This document shows, piece after piece, positions 32,464 to 44,854 of a stretch of 64,000 nucleotides of DNA. The stretch is from Cyathus striatus (taxonomy: Eukaryota; Basidiomycota; Agaricomycetes; Agaricales; Nidulariaceae): NCBI GenBank assembly GCA_025738555.1, contig JAOVFP010000021.1, positions 558,001 through 622,000 of the forward strand. The letters are read 5' to 3'. Under the pieces are notes generated by a model that saw only the letters and a program-made list of their open reading frames with translations, did not search any database and was not told the DNA's origin. Position 1 is the first letter of the stretch; each line of letters begins with the position of its first letter. The position numbers and the translations under genes are program-made.

Positions 32464-34659
32464 ATGCAGCTGCCTACGTTCGATGAGCTTCCTCACTTCA
32501 AAAACTTTTCCGGATGTGCTTGGAGCGTCTGGGGTCCCGAAGATCAACTCGGCACTGTGAATCTGTTAACTGAGGAAGTAGTCAAGCGCGCTGCGCAAGA
32601 AGAGATCCAGTAAGCCCATTATTTAGAGTTCAGATTGGCGTTTGTGTTGTCATTTAAACTCGACTATGTTTCGTAAGGACGGGAACGTCGGTATGCTTGA
32701 ACTGGTATGTCCTGTGCCTCAATAAATATGTTGTCATTTGTCTAATATACTTTCCAGGCCAATCAACTTTCCGGAGAAGGTATGCGGACCATTTCCCCGG
32801 AACATGACTAGCAGTAATCGGAAAAAAACATTGACAGCCTGTCTTTGGCCGTAAGCCACCTGAGATCAAGATGTTAGTTACAGGAAAAGTCAATAACATG
32901 CCTAGGGATGATGAAATCCACATTGTAAGTCTTGTTTACTTTCACTTCGCGGGTTAGACTAGGATATCATCTGTCGGGTTCTGTCGGGAAACAGGCTGAC
33001 ATTTGGTTCAACCGCCACAAAGACGGAATAACCTTTGACCTCACCTTTTTCGTTGAATCCGAACTGTGATTGATATTAAGCTAACGTCACAATCGACACA
33101 GAACACACAATCTGGAACACAATGGGACGGCTTGCGACATTTTGGTGTCATCGAGCACGGCGTTTTCTACAATAAGTAAGCTCAATGACTCATGTATATG
33201 TTTAACTGACATTGTGAATATCTGCAGCACGCCTGCGAGTACTTTGCCAAAGGGAATTATACCCGTTCCCAATCCCAACGAAATCGGGCACGACCATGCT
33301 AAAATAGGAATTCAGAGTATGTGTTATTTTCTGCATTCGTTATCTCATACCAATCTGTATTCAAAAATGCCACACACACACACACCGATCGTTTCCCAAG
33401 TTCATTTCCCAGTTTCTTCTTCTCTTCTGATGTCATCATTCACTTCCATGAATATCTTATCTTGATGCTAACACCCTTCCTTTTCATTTCCGGAATACTC
33501 GTAGACTGGGCCACCCACGGGATATGCGGACGCGGTGTGCTCCTCGACTTGGTACGGTACCACACGCTTAATGGCAAGACACTCCCGTACGATCCGTGGA
33601 CTAGCCATGGGATCAGTGTTGGCGAGCTTGAAGCATGTGCTGCGCACCAGGGTGTATCGTTCCGCGCTGGGGATATTCTCCTTCTGAGGGTTGGATTTAT
33701 ACAGAAGTATTATAGGGTTTCTCAAGAGGAACGCGATGCGCTTTCTGGCAAAGCAGAGACTTTGTATGTTCTTTCCTATGTGTTGGAATTGGACTCATTT
33801 CGCCAGTGCGGGGATTGAACAGGGGGAGGATATGAAGAGGTTTTTGTGGTGTGTATTTTATCTGTCTTTGTGAAGGTCGAGGCTGATACTTTGTGGACAG
33901 GAATAACCACTTTGCCGCGATAGCGAGTGATCAGCCTGCCATGGAGGTACTAAGCGTATCGTTAATACGGTGCAGAGATACCTATTGAACCAAATCCCAC
34001 ATAGAAATGGCCACCAGAAGGAACGCACCTGCATCAGGTATGTAATAATTATAAGTACTTCATCCGCCCGGTTTCTCCCTCGTCTGGTGCGGGGGAGAAT
34101 CGGCTGGTGGTGTAGTCGAGGGAAAATGGGAGGTGGAATTTTAAAGCTGATAAGCTAATTGCTGGTCCATTTAGACTATACTAGGGTACGTTTACTCGTC
34201 CTCGTTGCTTGATGTGACCAAGTACCTGATCGCATGTATTACACTTATCTGATCAACCACCATCGCGCTCTTAGAATGTGGGGCATGCCGCTAGGTTAGT
34301 GCATTACCCTGCCTCGAGGCTCCATTGCTTATTTTACCATGGTCACCGTGTTCCTGTTTATTTTCTATAATACGACGCAACTGCCCGTTGACGGAATATG
34401 GGTCCCGACACACAGGCGAATTCTTCGATCTAGAGAGGCTCTCGGAAGTATGCGCACAAATGGGGCGATACACGTTCTTCTTTAGTTCTTGGCCACTCCA
34501 TATGTGAGTATGCTTTGCGCCCCCTGCTGGCTGTGGATGATGATCTGAGGATGACTAGCATCGGAGGAGCTGCGAGTCCTCCCAATGCCGCGGTTAGTCC
34601 GGACAGGTTTAATGGTTGCTGCATTGTGGGCTGAGATATATTCACAGGCATACCTTTGA
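32464..34659 (+). CDS. Cyclase-family (kynurenine-formamidase-like) protein, copy 2
   Basis: Exons: 32464-32609, 32678-32704, 32758-32779, 32838-32924, 33102-33175, 33228-33316, 33505-33763, 33807-33848, 33901-33946, 34005-34037, 34175-34185, 34275-34294, 34416-34503, 34559-34592 and 34648-34659, giving 329 residues with no stop or shift. Motifs are LPTFDELPHFKNF, NTQSGTQWDGLRHFG (metal-site region), WATHGICGRGVLLDLVRYH, LLLRVGFIQKYY, and the C-terminal IIGGAASPPNAAAYL. Start 32464 was preferred because copy 1 starts at the same residue. Introns 4 and 6 are unusually long here (177 and 188 bp, against 59-60 bp in copy 1); intron 6 contains a CA-repeat. Tandem orientation and the common structure show a local duplication. 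Confidence 0.85.
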
Positions 34660-34992
34660 TACCGGAAGTAGTATAAAGGATTCATTGTATTATTTGGTAA
34701 AGCTGTGAGATGACAATGGAGAAGAGAGTGGCTTTGGAGGTGGCTGGCTGGATATCAGTAGCATGTATATCAATAAATCCAGGAGTGATATGTGATCATG
34801 ATGGAATGTGAGATCGCCGGAGAGTGAGAGTAAGAATAGGAAGGCAGGGGCGCAAAGAAGAACACGTGACGAGTGTTGCAATCATCTCGTGTTGGGAGCA
34901 CGACCAGCTCAGCTCTTTGCCTTGTCTGTCCTAACCACAACCCGCCACCCGCTACTCACCTGTTCCTCCCCCCGTCCTCGTCGTCTGCCACA
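34660..34992. other. Intergenic, promoter region of shugoshin
   Basis: The spacer between the cyclase stop and the shugoshin ATG. A pyrimidine-rich stretch (ccgctactcacctgttcctc) precedes the ATG. No other feature. Confidence 0.3.
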
Positions 34993-37094
34993 ATGAGCAG
35001 GCGCGAGTCGCGTGCCTCCCTCACCTCACGCCAGAATGATGCTCTCTTCGAGTTTGAAAGTTGTACGTTCATCTTCTCTATTGTTCTCCGCTCCCACCTC
35101 ACCGTGGCATTCCAGTCAAGAAGAAGTTTCTGCTCGCCAATAAACATATCACCAAGTACTTCCAATCCTTCAATCATGTCAGATAAAACACTAACTGCGG
35201 ACACAGACTTAATTCAACACTGAGCGTCCGCATCGAGGAGCTCAATGCCCAAATCTCCACCCTGTACGTCGAGAATCTGCGCTTGCGGGCATCCGAGATC
35301 GCCCTCGCAGCCCAGCTCAAACGCGAGAAAGAAAAATCACGAAAAGTAATGGCAGAGGCCGAAGCTGCGGTTAGTTCTCCTCCCACCTTCATTCATCAGG
35401 GGGTCCACTCACATTCACATCTCGCTAGACACTAAGCCTCACGAAACACCTACACTACATCCGACAGTCCCTTAATATCCCAGAAGCGTCACCTACACCA
35501 CCCTCCCCACCGTCCCCGCGCGCCCGCCGTCCCTCAGCACCAAATCCCACAAGCCCCACATCACCGCAGGCCAACCGCATCTCCCGCGCACCCGGCGTCC
35601 CAGGGATATACGAAGATGAAGAGCCCCTGCCCTCTTCATCAGAGCAGGATCCTGAACCAGGCAAGTCACCAGGACGACGCAAGTCCACCAGATCCAAACC
35701 TCGCCTATCAGCGTCCAAGCTCCCTTTACCCACACGCACGTCTTCCCCCCCTCCTCCCCCAGTGCCGACGACATCGACACATACACATATGGACCTGGCG
35801 TCCCTTCCGACGCCTAGTTCCAAACGTAAGCCTTCAAGAAGGCAAAGTGGCCTGCTCACAGTGAACACAGAGGCACTCTCCGTCCCTCGACCTGCGAGCC
35901 CGGCGTTTGGCTCCCCCATTCGCTTGCAAGCTGGCCGCGCAGAGGAGGAGGAGGAGCAGGCCGTTGCCCGCGAGGTCATGTTGATGGACGAGGAAGACGC
36001 CATGGACGTCGATGTGTTTGAAAGCAATGCCAAGAAGGAAAAAGAAAGGAAGAAGAACAGTAAGAAGAACATGAACATGTACACGCACGAAATGAACGAG
36101 GTTCAAGATATTGGCGAGGGGGGAGCGAGGAGTAGAAGTAGTAAGAGGCAGAGGGATGAGGATGATGGTACGGATGTCCCCAAGTTCAAGCTCAAGGATG
36201 TAACCAACTCGAGATCCGCTTTGCAACCTATCGATAATACAGGTACGTTTTTTGGTGTCACCATATGCAAAGCACTCACTCTTGAAATTAGTTCATGAAC
36301 CGGAAGAACCGACGTCTGCATCGCGTCCTTTCCTCGCTGCCGGCTCAGATCCCACGTCCCGCCCGAACTCGAGGGGATCGACGAGCCCCGTTCCTCCGCC
36401 AGAGTCTGATCCCAACTCTGTGGGTGGAAGAGAAAGACGAGTGCGAAAGAGTGTGAATTACGCTGAGCCCAAGCTTAACACGTACGTTTCCCCTCCTCCC
36501 TTTCTTTCCTTCTTGACCTCATTTCGTTGCAGTAAAATGCGTAAACCGGACCCAGCACCAGGAGGCGAAACGATAAAGAAGAAACGGACCTCGGCAGCTG
36601 CGATTATGGTCCCTTCCTCTTCTTCCTCTTCGCGCAAGCAGCTTGAGCAAGATGGAGATGAAGGGGAGGAAACGGAGGCTCGGTCGTCACTTGAACAACC
36701 GGCCCTACCACTCCGTAATGCGAGAGGCGGATACGTTGACCCCGAACTCTTCCCCCTTCCCCCATCACGCCCCTCATCGTCCATCGCAGGCTCGTACTCC
36801 CCCGGCCCACCAGCAAAACTGAGCAGTGCGTCTTCCTCCTCTGGCTCCTCCGGTCCCTCGCTAAGCGTGCGCAAGCGGAAATCAAGACCGCAAATGACGC
36901 CGAATGAGGAAGACGAGAGCGATGGAGCAGAGGCGGATGGGGAGTATGTGCCCCCTGGCCAGAGGGGTGCGTGGATTAATACGGAGGGAAGGAGGAAGGC
37001 TGTGTCTGTTAGGAGGGTGCTTACGAATGTTGGGGGAGATGAGACGAGGAGGACGCAGGAGGGGGAAGGGAGGAGACATAGTATGGCTGTTTGA
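34993..37094 (+). CDS. SGO1: Shugoshin (centromeric cohesion protector)
   Basis: Six exons join cleanly: 34993-35062, 35116-35155, 35207-35369, 35429-36242, 36292-36481 and 36533-37094, giving 612 residues. The N-terminal 25-100 region is a coiled coil (FKKKFLLANKHITKLNST, VRIEELNAQISTLYVENLRL), the homodimer and PP2A-binding part of shugoshins. A long disordered Ser/Pro/Arg-rich middle follows. Near residues 405-425 lies the basic C-terminal shugoshin motif RRVRKSVNYAEPKLNTKMRKP (quoted as RRVRKSVNYAEP and LNTKMRKP), which binds phosphorylated histone H2A at centromeres. The product protects Rec8/Scc1 cohesin from separase at centromeres and monitors tension. Architecture and length fit fungal SGO1. 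It is convergent with the gene at 37679-40443. Confidence 0.9.
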
Positions 37095-37678
37095 TTTTTG
37101 TGTGTGCTGCGGAGGAAACTCTGCTCCGTGCGTTTGTGTGTGGGGTGTATCCCGTGCCGAGGGATTTTTTGGTGCAGGGTCGAGGGGATGAGGATCTATT
37201 GAGATTCGATCCCCCTTCACTTCACTCGACTCGTTTCATTTCATTTCTCTCTTCTCTCTCTTACCCTATTCCCCCCTCTCCTTTCTTGCTCTCCTTGCTT
37301 TCACTTGTTACCCCCCATCCTATCATACAATAACTGCAACTTATTTCTACATAGAAGACGTGTCCATGCATGAATTATGAGTTGTTTACGATTTTTTCTT
37401 CTTCTACTTGGGATCTCACTACTTTCATTTTTTTGATATCCCCTACTACCTACGCACACGCCTACGCGCTACCCCCTTGATTTATCCAGGGAAATGGAAG
37501 ATGTCATGTATATATATTTTTATTTGTTGGAATGAAATCAAATTGGAACTGATCGTTAATATATCATTGTGGGCTACAGCGGGTATCCCGGGTGGGTGAA
37601 AAACGGAGAGCATGTCCCATGGTTTGTAAAAAGTACAGAAATGAAAAGAAACCAGGCAATAAAAATAATCCAAGCAAA
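37095..37678. other. Convergent 3' region
   Basis: A 584 bp gap between two converging genes. It is T/C-rich on the + strand (tctcttctctctcttaccct), as expected for 3' untranslated sequence. No separate gene. Confidence 0.35.
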
Positions 37679-40443
37679 CTAAACCTCCTCCGGATCTAAA
37701 CTAGGATCCCTCAACCACCCATCATAATCCACATCCCTCTCAAGCAACTTGTCAACTTCATTAACCTGATGATCCACATCGACCTGCGAGCTGTACCCCA
37801 TCCATCCAAATTTCCCTCCTTGCCCAGCACTCCCATTCTGCGTCGATGCAAAAGGCGGATGAAAGTCCTGCGACAGCTCGATACTTTCAATCCCTTTATA
37901 CCCCTTAAACGAGCTCTCCCCTTCATCTTCCTCATCATCACTCTCTGCGAGCGAGGAAAGACTCTTCGTCGGGGACGACGTATCATAATCCACACCCGAA
38001 AGCGCGTACGGGTCCTGCTCGTCAATCGAGAACGGGTCACTACTAGACGAAAGCGAAAGCGGGATATACGAATCTTCCATCCCTACGAATATATCATTCG
38101 GGTGCATAAGTACACCTGCTGGTGCAGGTGGTGACGATGGAGTGGGGAAGATGGATTTAGATTTAGCTTTGGATGTGGGGTTAATGGTGGGATGTTTGGG
38201 CGTTATCGGGCTTATGGGCTCTCGTTCGGGCGAGGAGGCCGCTTCGGGTGATGACTCTATTGCTTCGGATTGTGCTTCCTGAGCGGGGGGAGGTGGTGAA
38301 AGTGGAGCTGCGAGCGCAGGTTTGAACTTTGACTTTGACGTTGGTTTAGCTCCATCCGCGGTGGTAGTAGAGGAAGAGGCAGGTTTAAATTTCCCCTTGC
38401 CCACATTCTGCGACTCCACAACGGCAGGCTTGAACTTTCCCTTCGACTCCGGCTTCGTAGTCGTAGTCGCAGTCGTAGACTTGAACCGCTTCGCAAGATC
38501 GCTCACACCCATCATTTTCTTCGTCTTCGGCGACGTAGGAGCCACAGGCGCAATCTTCTCCCTATCCTCCTCCACATCCATCCTCCCAGCAGACGCCGAT
38601 GGCGTCCTAACCAACTCCCTCCTACTCGACTTTCTCTTAACTCTCCCACCCTTCCTCGAGGACGCCAACAACTCCGTAAGCGTGGGCAATGAACTCGCTT
38701 TCTTCCCCTTCTCCTGCTGAGGCGTAACCGGCTCCACTCTTGATCTCTTCGCAGGAGCAGGAGAAGGCGAAGCCTCGCGCGGGCGTTTACCTCGACTAGG
38801 AGGCTTTGCACTCGCAAGACGCGCAGCCCTACGCTGAATAGGCGACGAAGGCATAAGTGACGACGAAGGGTCCGCTATTTCCCCTGATGAAGTCGGATGC
38901 ACCGGTTCAATAGGTGACGATATGGGTGGTAAAGATGAAGGGAAAGCAAGAAGAGGAGGAGGGGGTGAAGCATGCGCAAAAGGGTTCGAACTGGCCAACT
39001 GCGGCGAGTTGTTGCCAGCTAGCAATGACGAATCCGCAGAAGGTCCCGGCTCGGGACAAGTGACAGATATCACCTCCGGTTTCTGCTTCCCCTTTCCCTT
39101 CCCCTTCTCCATCTCTCTTTCACCATCAGCTTCACCTTCAGCACGAGTCACATGCTCTTCTTCCTGCGCTGCAGATTTAGGTTTAGGCGTGGACGTGATC
39201 AAGTCCGAGGATGGAAAGGAGGGTGGTAGGAATGACTGTGTAGGGTTTGAATTAGGATTAGTATAGGAGTAGTATGATCGATTGAATGAATGGGACTTGC
39301 CATTTCTAATAGATCAGTTATCATCTGGGGTGCAGGGGGAGGACTTTTTGAGGGATGCTGTGATTGTGCTCTTGAGGAAGGTTTGGATTGTGGGCGTCCT
39401 TTTGATGGAGGCTTAGACCCACTGCGTTGAATAGGAATAGACGCCTCTCTTGCTTTGCCTTTTGAAGACGCCTGACTCGTATCATCCTTCTCCTTCAACG
39501 AGTCATCAACAATAATAGTATCCTTTGAACCCGTAGCCTTCGGCTTCCCATTACCAACGGTATTCTTACTTCCCCTCTTGACAACCGCAAACCCAAGCGG
39601 GGCTCTGTTAGCTAACAGATCAGCTGACGAAGTCAGCGTAAGGCTTCCTTGGACTTTGGGTACGGCGTTCGATGAGGTATCATTCGTAACGAGTAGCGTA
39701 GGTTCCTTTGAAATGGAAGGTTTCAACGGAGAGTTCTCGTTGACTTTCGTAAGACTCGAGTTATCCTGTGCAGCATTGACCTCCTGTATCACCTCCTCCT
39801 CTTGCGAAGGAACATGCACAGGAGCAGGGTAAGACGAGCTCGGCTCCGGTCTCTCACTCGCCCTTGACATATCCGTATCCCCCTCGACATCCGGCGAAGC
39901 AGCCTGCACAAGGACACGCCTCCACCTCTCAATCTTCATCATCACCCTTTCCTCCTCCTCCCTCCTCCTCTCCGCCCTCTCCCACGCCTCCCACTCGGCT
40001 TCAGAAGTCAACCCAATAGGCGGCATCGGCGAAGGCGAAAGCAGCTCCTCCTCTTGTGGTTTGATGCTTTCCGGGTGAGAATCAACACGTTGAGGATCCA
40101 TCTGGCTGAACTCGAACAGCCTCGAATCCATTCTTATATCATCTTCGATGTCCCCTTCTTTGCGTAGACCTATCCAGCGATACCGACCGCGGGTACTTGG
40201 CATACTTAAAAGTCGCGTTATCATGCCCCACCGGCCGTCTGCTGGGTTCGCATGTGCTGCTGCGAGAGCATCTTCTATCTTTTTCTTTAGTAGTATCGTG
40301 TCGTTGGTGTCTTCTTGTTCGAGGGGCGTGCGGGACGGTGAGGGGAGGTGAGAGAGGATAGAGCGTAGATCTTCGAGGTGGGATAGGTACGTTTTGGGGG
40401 AAGCTGGGGGCGTTGGGCCCCGTTCGTGTTCTCGTGTGTTCAT
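37679..40443 (-). CDS. Large low-complexity protein of unknown function
   Basis: Exon 1 is 40443-39301, a GC-AG intron 39300-39236 (donor GCAAGT, acceptor CACAG), exon 2 39235-37679; 899 residues. An ATG at 40441-40443 starts MNTREHERGPTPPASPKTY. The first about 190 residues are more ordered (TYLSHLEDLRSILSHLPSPS, RWGMITRLLSMPSTRGRYRW, and a Trp/Glu/Arg helix SEAEWEAWERAERRREEEER). The middle is disordered Ser/Pro/Lys/Thr-rich with repeated FKPA segments (KGKFKPAVVES, KGKFKPASSS, KSKFKPALAA). The C-terminus looks conserved: DIFVGMEDSYIPLSL, FGWMGYSSQVDVDHQVNEVD, YDGWLRDPSLDPEEV. I do not recognise the family; a nuclear or chromatin role is only a guess from composition. Without the GC intron the frame stops soon after 39235. 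Confidence 0.75.
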
Positions 40444-40840
40444 GATAGTATTATTCCCTAGACACTGTTTGAGAGAATCCTTTTTTCCGTTCAAGATAGT
40501 ACAATGTTTTTGTTTTTAAAATTCAAGAAATGAAGTCGTGAAGGTGGTGGTTGCGGTATGCTATTGCATATGAGCAAGACGAGGGAGATGAACGCGAGAG
40601 AGAATGCTTGCCGCGAAGATCAACTCAACCGAACTGTGAACTGTCTTGCTGGGGTTAGGGTTGGTTTATGTTGACATCACGTGATTTGGGCGCTAATATA
40701 GTGCGGCGCAGTCATTGTCATCTGAGTCACACTAATTATACACTTCATCTTTGTCTCGCTCTTCTTGAAAGCTAAAGCTAGGAATTGCTTTGGCTCATCA
40801 ATGTACAACTCATAGTGGTCAGAGTAATAGTTTTACATTG
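40444..40840. other. Intergenic promoter region
   Basis: Divergent spacer between the large - strand gene and the repeat-containing locus starting at 40841. No feature beyond a C/T-rich segment is recognised. Confidence 0.3.
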
Positions 40841-41032
40841 ATGTCTAACAACGATGCTTCATTCAACTTACTGAATCTGGCGGTGGTCACTGGCACTATG
40901 TAAGTATACCGATTTTCCAACTACCTACTTTCTTACCTATCCAGCCTATAATAAGTCCTATTCTATTATCAAACAAGCTATATCGCAACAAAGTACAAAG
41001 TTGAAGCAGAAGCTGATCCAACGATCGTATGA
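40841..41032 (+). CDS. Short hypothetical two-exon gene at the head of the module array
   Basis: Exon 1 40841-40899 (starts MSNNDASFNLLNLAVVTGT), GTAAGT intron, exon 2 40978-41032 (IYIATKYKVEAEADPTIV) ending in TGA; 37 residues. Splice sites are good, but the product is very short and unrecognised. The end of exon 2 (gatccaacgatcgtatgatg) is the first copy of a motif that recurs through the array downstream (aatccaacaatgatg). It may be the surviving 5' end of a longer gene whose later exons were amplified. Confidence 0.3.
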
Positions 41033-41605
41033 TGCCTACTTGTTGATATCAGAAAACTTAGCTAGCTCGGACTCGCCGGAGGCCATTTCACTCACAACAA
41101 CCTGATATCATAAACCACCAAAATTGGCTTCACCTTTCAGTATTCCATTCTGGTACAATCTCATTCTCAGAATCGAAGTATAGCCTGCCAACCTCACGTC
41201 CTAACGCCGGTAGACAACCGACTCGGGAGTCAGAGGCGGTACGTATATACTTATATACACTACCGACTCCCACCTACTGACATTTTAACCACTTGTGGTG
41301 TTCCTTTTGACTCAAAATTGACACGTTAATAAGGAGGCACCCACGTATCTTATGGACATCCTAATATCAAGACGTCGACGATGCGATCACGGTGTGTATA
41401 GGCATCTCACCCTTCTCGTGAAATGATAAACCCAGGTATTTACAGCATCCAGTTGCAATTACCAACTGAGGCTGGCTGAGCTACAGCGGCTTGACCAAAG
41501 AAGTTGCTGGAAACCGATCATATGTGGGTTACTAATTGGAGGTGAGTTGAACCCGTTGAGCTTGAGGATAATCGAACCAGAATGTTTGCTAAGATCATGA
41601 TCACC

Positions 41606-42601
41606 GTACGCATATATTCAACCAGTTAACCATGTGAATGAATCACTCATATTCGTCTACAGCTGGCTTTAAAGAAGTCACCGACGAATGATCTCTTATA
41701 GCAATGATGCTGATACGGTGATTCGCAGTGCGCATATATTCCACCAGCCCCTATTCACCAGTTGCTGTTGATAGAATAAATCATACTCGTCTACAAGTAG
41801 GTAAGAAGTCACTAACAAAAGATCTAGCCATGTTACATGATAAATTGGGTGAGCTATTGAAGGTCAATTGGAGTACGCATATATTCACTGATTTCTATCT
41901 ACTTATCAATAACCGAAGTTCTCGTTGATAGGATAAATCATGCCTGTCTACAAGTAGGTAAGAAGTCACTAACGAAAGATCTAGCCCTGTTACGCGATAC
42001 TCTAGGTGGGCTATTGAAGGTGAATTGCAGTACGCGTACATTCACTGGTTTCCGTCCACCAATTAACCAAAGTTGCTGTTGATAGAATAAATCACTCATA
42101 CTGGTCTACAAGTATCTAAAAAGCCCCCGACGAAAAATCTACAGTAGTAGTGTTGCCACGCGATAAAGTGGGCCATTCTACTACTTAGCTTCCATCCACC
42201 AATTAACCAAAGTTGCTGTTGATAGAATAAATCACTCCATACTCGTCTACAAGTATCTAAAAGCCTCCGACGAAAGATCTAGCAGTGTTGACGGTATGTG
42301 AGCTATTGAAGGTGAATTGAACTGAAAGTATGATCTCAGTATGCATATATTCTACCCGCTTCCATTCACCAACTAACCGAAGTTGCTTTTGGAATAAATC
42401 ACTCATACCCTTCCACAAGTGGCCAAAAAGCCTGGGCCCCAGACGAAAGATCTATCAGCGCTGCTTGATATAGTAGGTGAGCTATTGAAGGTGAATCGCA
42501 GTACGCACATATTCTACCCGTTGATAGAATAAATCACTCATACTCTTCTACAAGTGGCCAAGAAGCCACCGACGTAAAAATCTAACAATGATGCGCGATA
42601 C
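41606..42601 (+). repeat. Tandem array of about seven 125-165 bp modules
   Basis: Each unit starts near gtacgcatatattc and contains accaattaaccaaagttgct, gttgatagaataaatcac, tctacaagta, gacgaaagatctagc and gagctattgaaggtgaatt. Unit starts lie near 41606, 41730, 41873, 42030, 42186, 42338 and 42502. The third and fourth units share long identical stretches. In units 2 and 3 one frame stays open (VDRINHTRLQVGKKSLTKDL in one, VDRINHACLQVGKKSLTKDL in the next), suggesting coding ancestry. Several boundaries resemble splice sites. Confidence 0.7.
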
Positions 42602-44700
42602 CAGCCACATATCCTTGATATCATAATTCTCGGTCAACTGATAAATCCATATACTCGCGGCGGCCACTCACAATCATCAACTAAGACTAGAGGAGAATCA
42701 ACGGAGGCGGACATTAGCAATGTACGTACTGTGGGCGTGACTTGATATTTGATAATTGCATTCCCCATCGGATCGTAGTTGTGCGCGCTTGCTTCCTTTA
42801 ACAGTTCCGACAACCGCCCAACACATCTTGAAGTTCATTTGAAACGAAAATCCAACAATGATGCATGATGTAAAACCATATAGCCCATGTCAATCTTGAT
42901 ATCGCAAGTAGCTAACACGATGAAACATGTACTTCATAGCATCTCGGCAAACTGATAGAACGACATTCCTACAGTACAACTGAGACGGGGCCTTGAGGTG
43001 AGTCAGATGGTGTTGCTAATGTAGGTGGTGCGGAGGGTGACTTTTCCACTCGGCTATGTACCAACTCCAACTGAGACTGAGCCTTGAGGAAAGTTAGAAG
43101 AAGTTGTTAACGCAGGTGGTGTAGTGGACGGTTGTGGTTTTTTGAATCACTATGTACGTATGTGTCACTTGAAGTCGAGTTGAAGTTCACTATTGATTTC
43201 TGCTTAGCTGTTTATAATATAGTGAGTCCAACGCAGCTCGAAGTAATATACGAAAATCTAACAATGATGCGTGATGCCAGCGGCTAGCCATATAGCTCAT
43301 GTCAATCTTGATATCAAGAATATCTGGGTGCGGCGATGTACCATATACTTAATTGAATTTCAGCAGACTCATAAAACCAGATTCCTACAGAAACTGCAGT
43401 CATGATTACCAACTGGGACGTCCGACGCACCTTGGGGTGACAACGCATGACTTTCCCAGTACAGCACTCAGCCACGGCTACCAACTGAGACTGCGCATCG
43501 AGACAAGCTAAGGAAATAGGATATATAGGTGGCGTGGTAAATGACTATAATCGCGGTGCCGGGTGTACCACCGAGAAGGATCAATGCGTACGTGCGTGGT
43601 AGTCGAAGTCGAGGTGAAGTCTACTAATATGCATTAATCTCTTCCGTTCAAATGTTTATGACGTATCGGTAGCGAGCTTTCCTTTCCGCAGTTCTAATCA
43701 CTCCTGTCCACAGAAAACTCAGCGAAGCTTTTGACAAGCTTTTGAAGTAAGTAATAAACGACAACCCAACAATGATGCCATTGTGATGTCAGTCACATAG
43801 CTTACATCATGTTATCTTGATATCGCGAGTGGCTGAAGATGCTATGGAGCGTATATTTAATAGCTTCTCAACTAACCGATAAACCCACATCCTTAATATA
43901 GCCACTGGTTACAATTATCAACTGAGACCGGACGTTGAGGTGAGTTAGATGAAATTGGAAATGTAGGTGGTCTGCAAAGTTCGTGCAAAGTGACTTAGCA
44001 TTGTCCGTGGTGCCCACAACCGGGGTTGGATCGCGGATCCGTGTGTCACTCGAAGTAGTCGAAGTCAAGCCGAACTTCGAAGTCTGCTATGTATGTTCTG
44101 TTTGGTTGTTTATGTCATGCGAGCTCCATACAACTTAAATTCAGCAGTGAAAATCCAACTACTTACAATATATGATGTGATGCAGTTGATGAGCCATAGG
44201 TATACCTCATGAACGTGATCTTGATATCATGACTTACTGATATCGCGAGAGTGGCTAGTGATGTTACTATGGGGCGTATACTTAATAACCTCTTAGAAAA
44301 CCGATAAGCCCACATGCCTACAGCACTTGGTTACAACTGAGACCGGACGTCGAGCTTAGTCGAAGATTGGCAATGTGGGTGGTGTACTAGGTTGAAGTGA
44401 GTTTGTTGGTCAGCACCGGTGTGTTGTTTGAATTCTTAGCTGCCGCACTCCCTAGACTCAGGTGGAAGTAGATAAGTATACGTATATACAACCAATTTTA
44501 ATTCAACACGTCTAACCACTTCTTTCAACAGGGAGAAATTTATTCTAATGCATGCAAGCGAGACCGAGGCGAGACCAACAAAAATCCAACAGTGATATAT
44601 GATGAATCTTGATATCAGGAGTAGTTGACGATGCCGGTATAGGAGGATGCACTAGCCTCTTGAGGTGAGTCAGAGGACATTGCGATCTGTAGGCAGAATA
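42582..44700 (+). repeat. Array of about six longer 270-500 bp modules
   Basis: Units begin at a motif like aaaatccaacaatgatg, followed by catatagcccatgtcaatct, tgatatcgcgagtggct, a second block ctgataaacccac..ctacag, then caactgagac..gaggtgagtcag. Starts lie near 42582, 42849, 43254, 43757, 44152 and 44581. The start motif is the same as gacgaaagatctagcaatg in the short units, so both arrays share an ancestor. The last block ends each time in a GTGAGT-like donor after an AG, so each module looks like an exon with its flanking introns. Confidence 0.65.
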
Positions 44701-44854
44701 TCAAGGGAGTAATTGTGTGGGCAAGCGTCAACGATCACGGAAGCATCCCAAGTTCAACTCCGACTGAAAATTACATATTTCTATTCCGCTCCGAGATCTA
44801 CCGTTTCAGCGTGAACCCTAACGAAAATTAGATAGGCAAGCCGAATATCAGGAA

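Noticed and set aside
35455..36321. Long - strand frames over the shugoshin gene
   Set aside because: They are antisense shadows of GC- and purine-biased shugoshin coding sequence; only the + frame has the coiled coil, splice sites and the C-terminal motif.
38257..39266. + strand and alternative - strand frames over 37.7-39.3 kb
   Set aside because: Arg- or Phe/Ser-rich low-complexity translations produced by the Ser/Pro/Lys-rich real gene in other frames.
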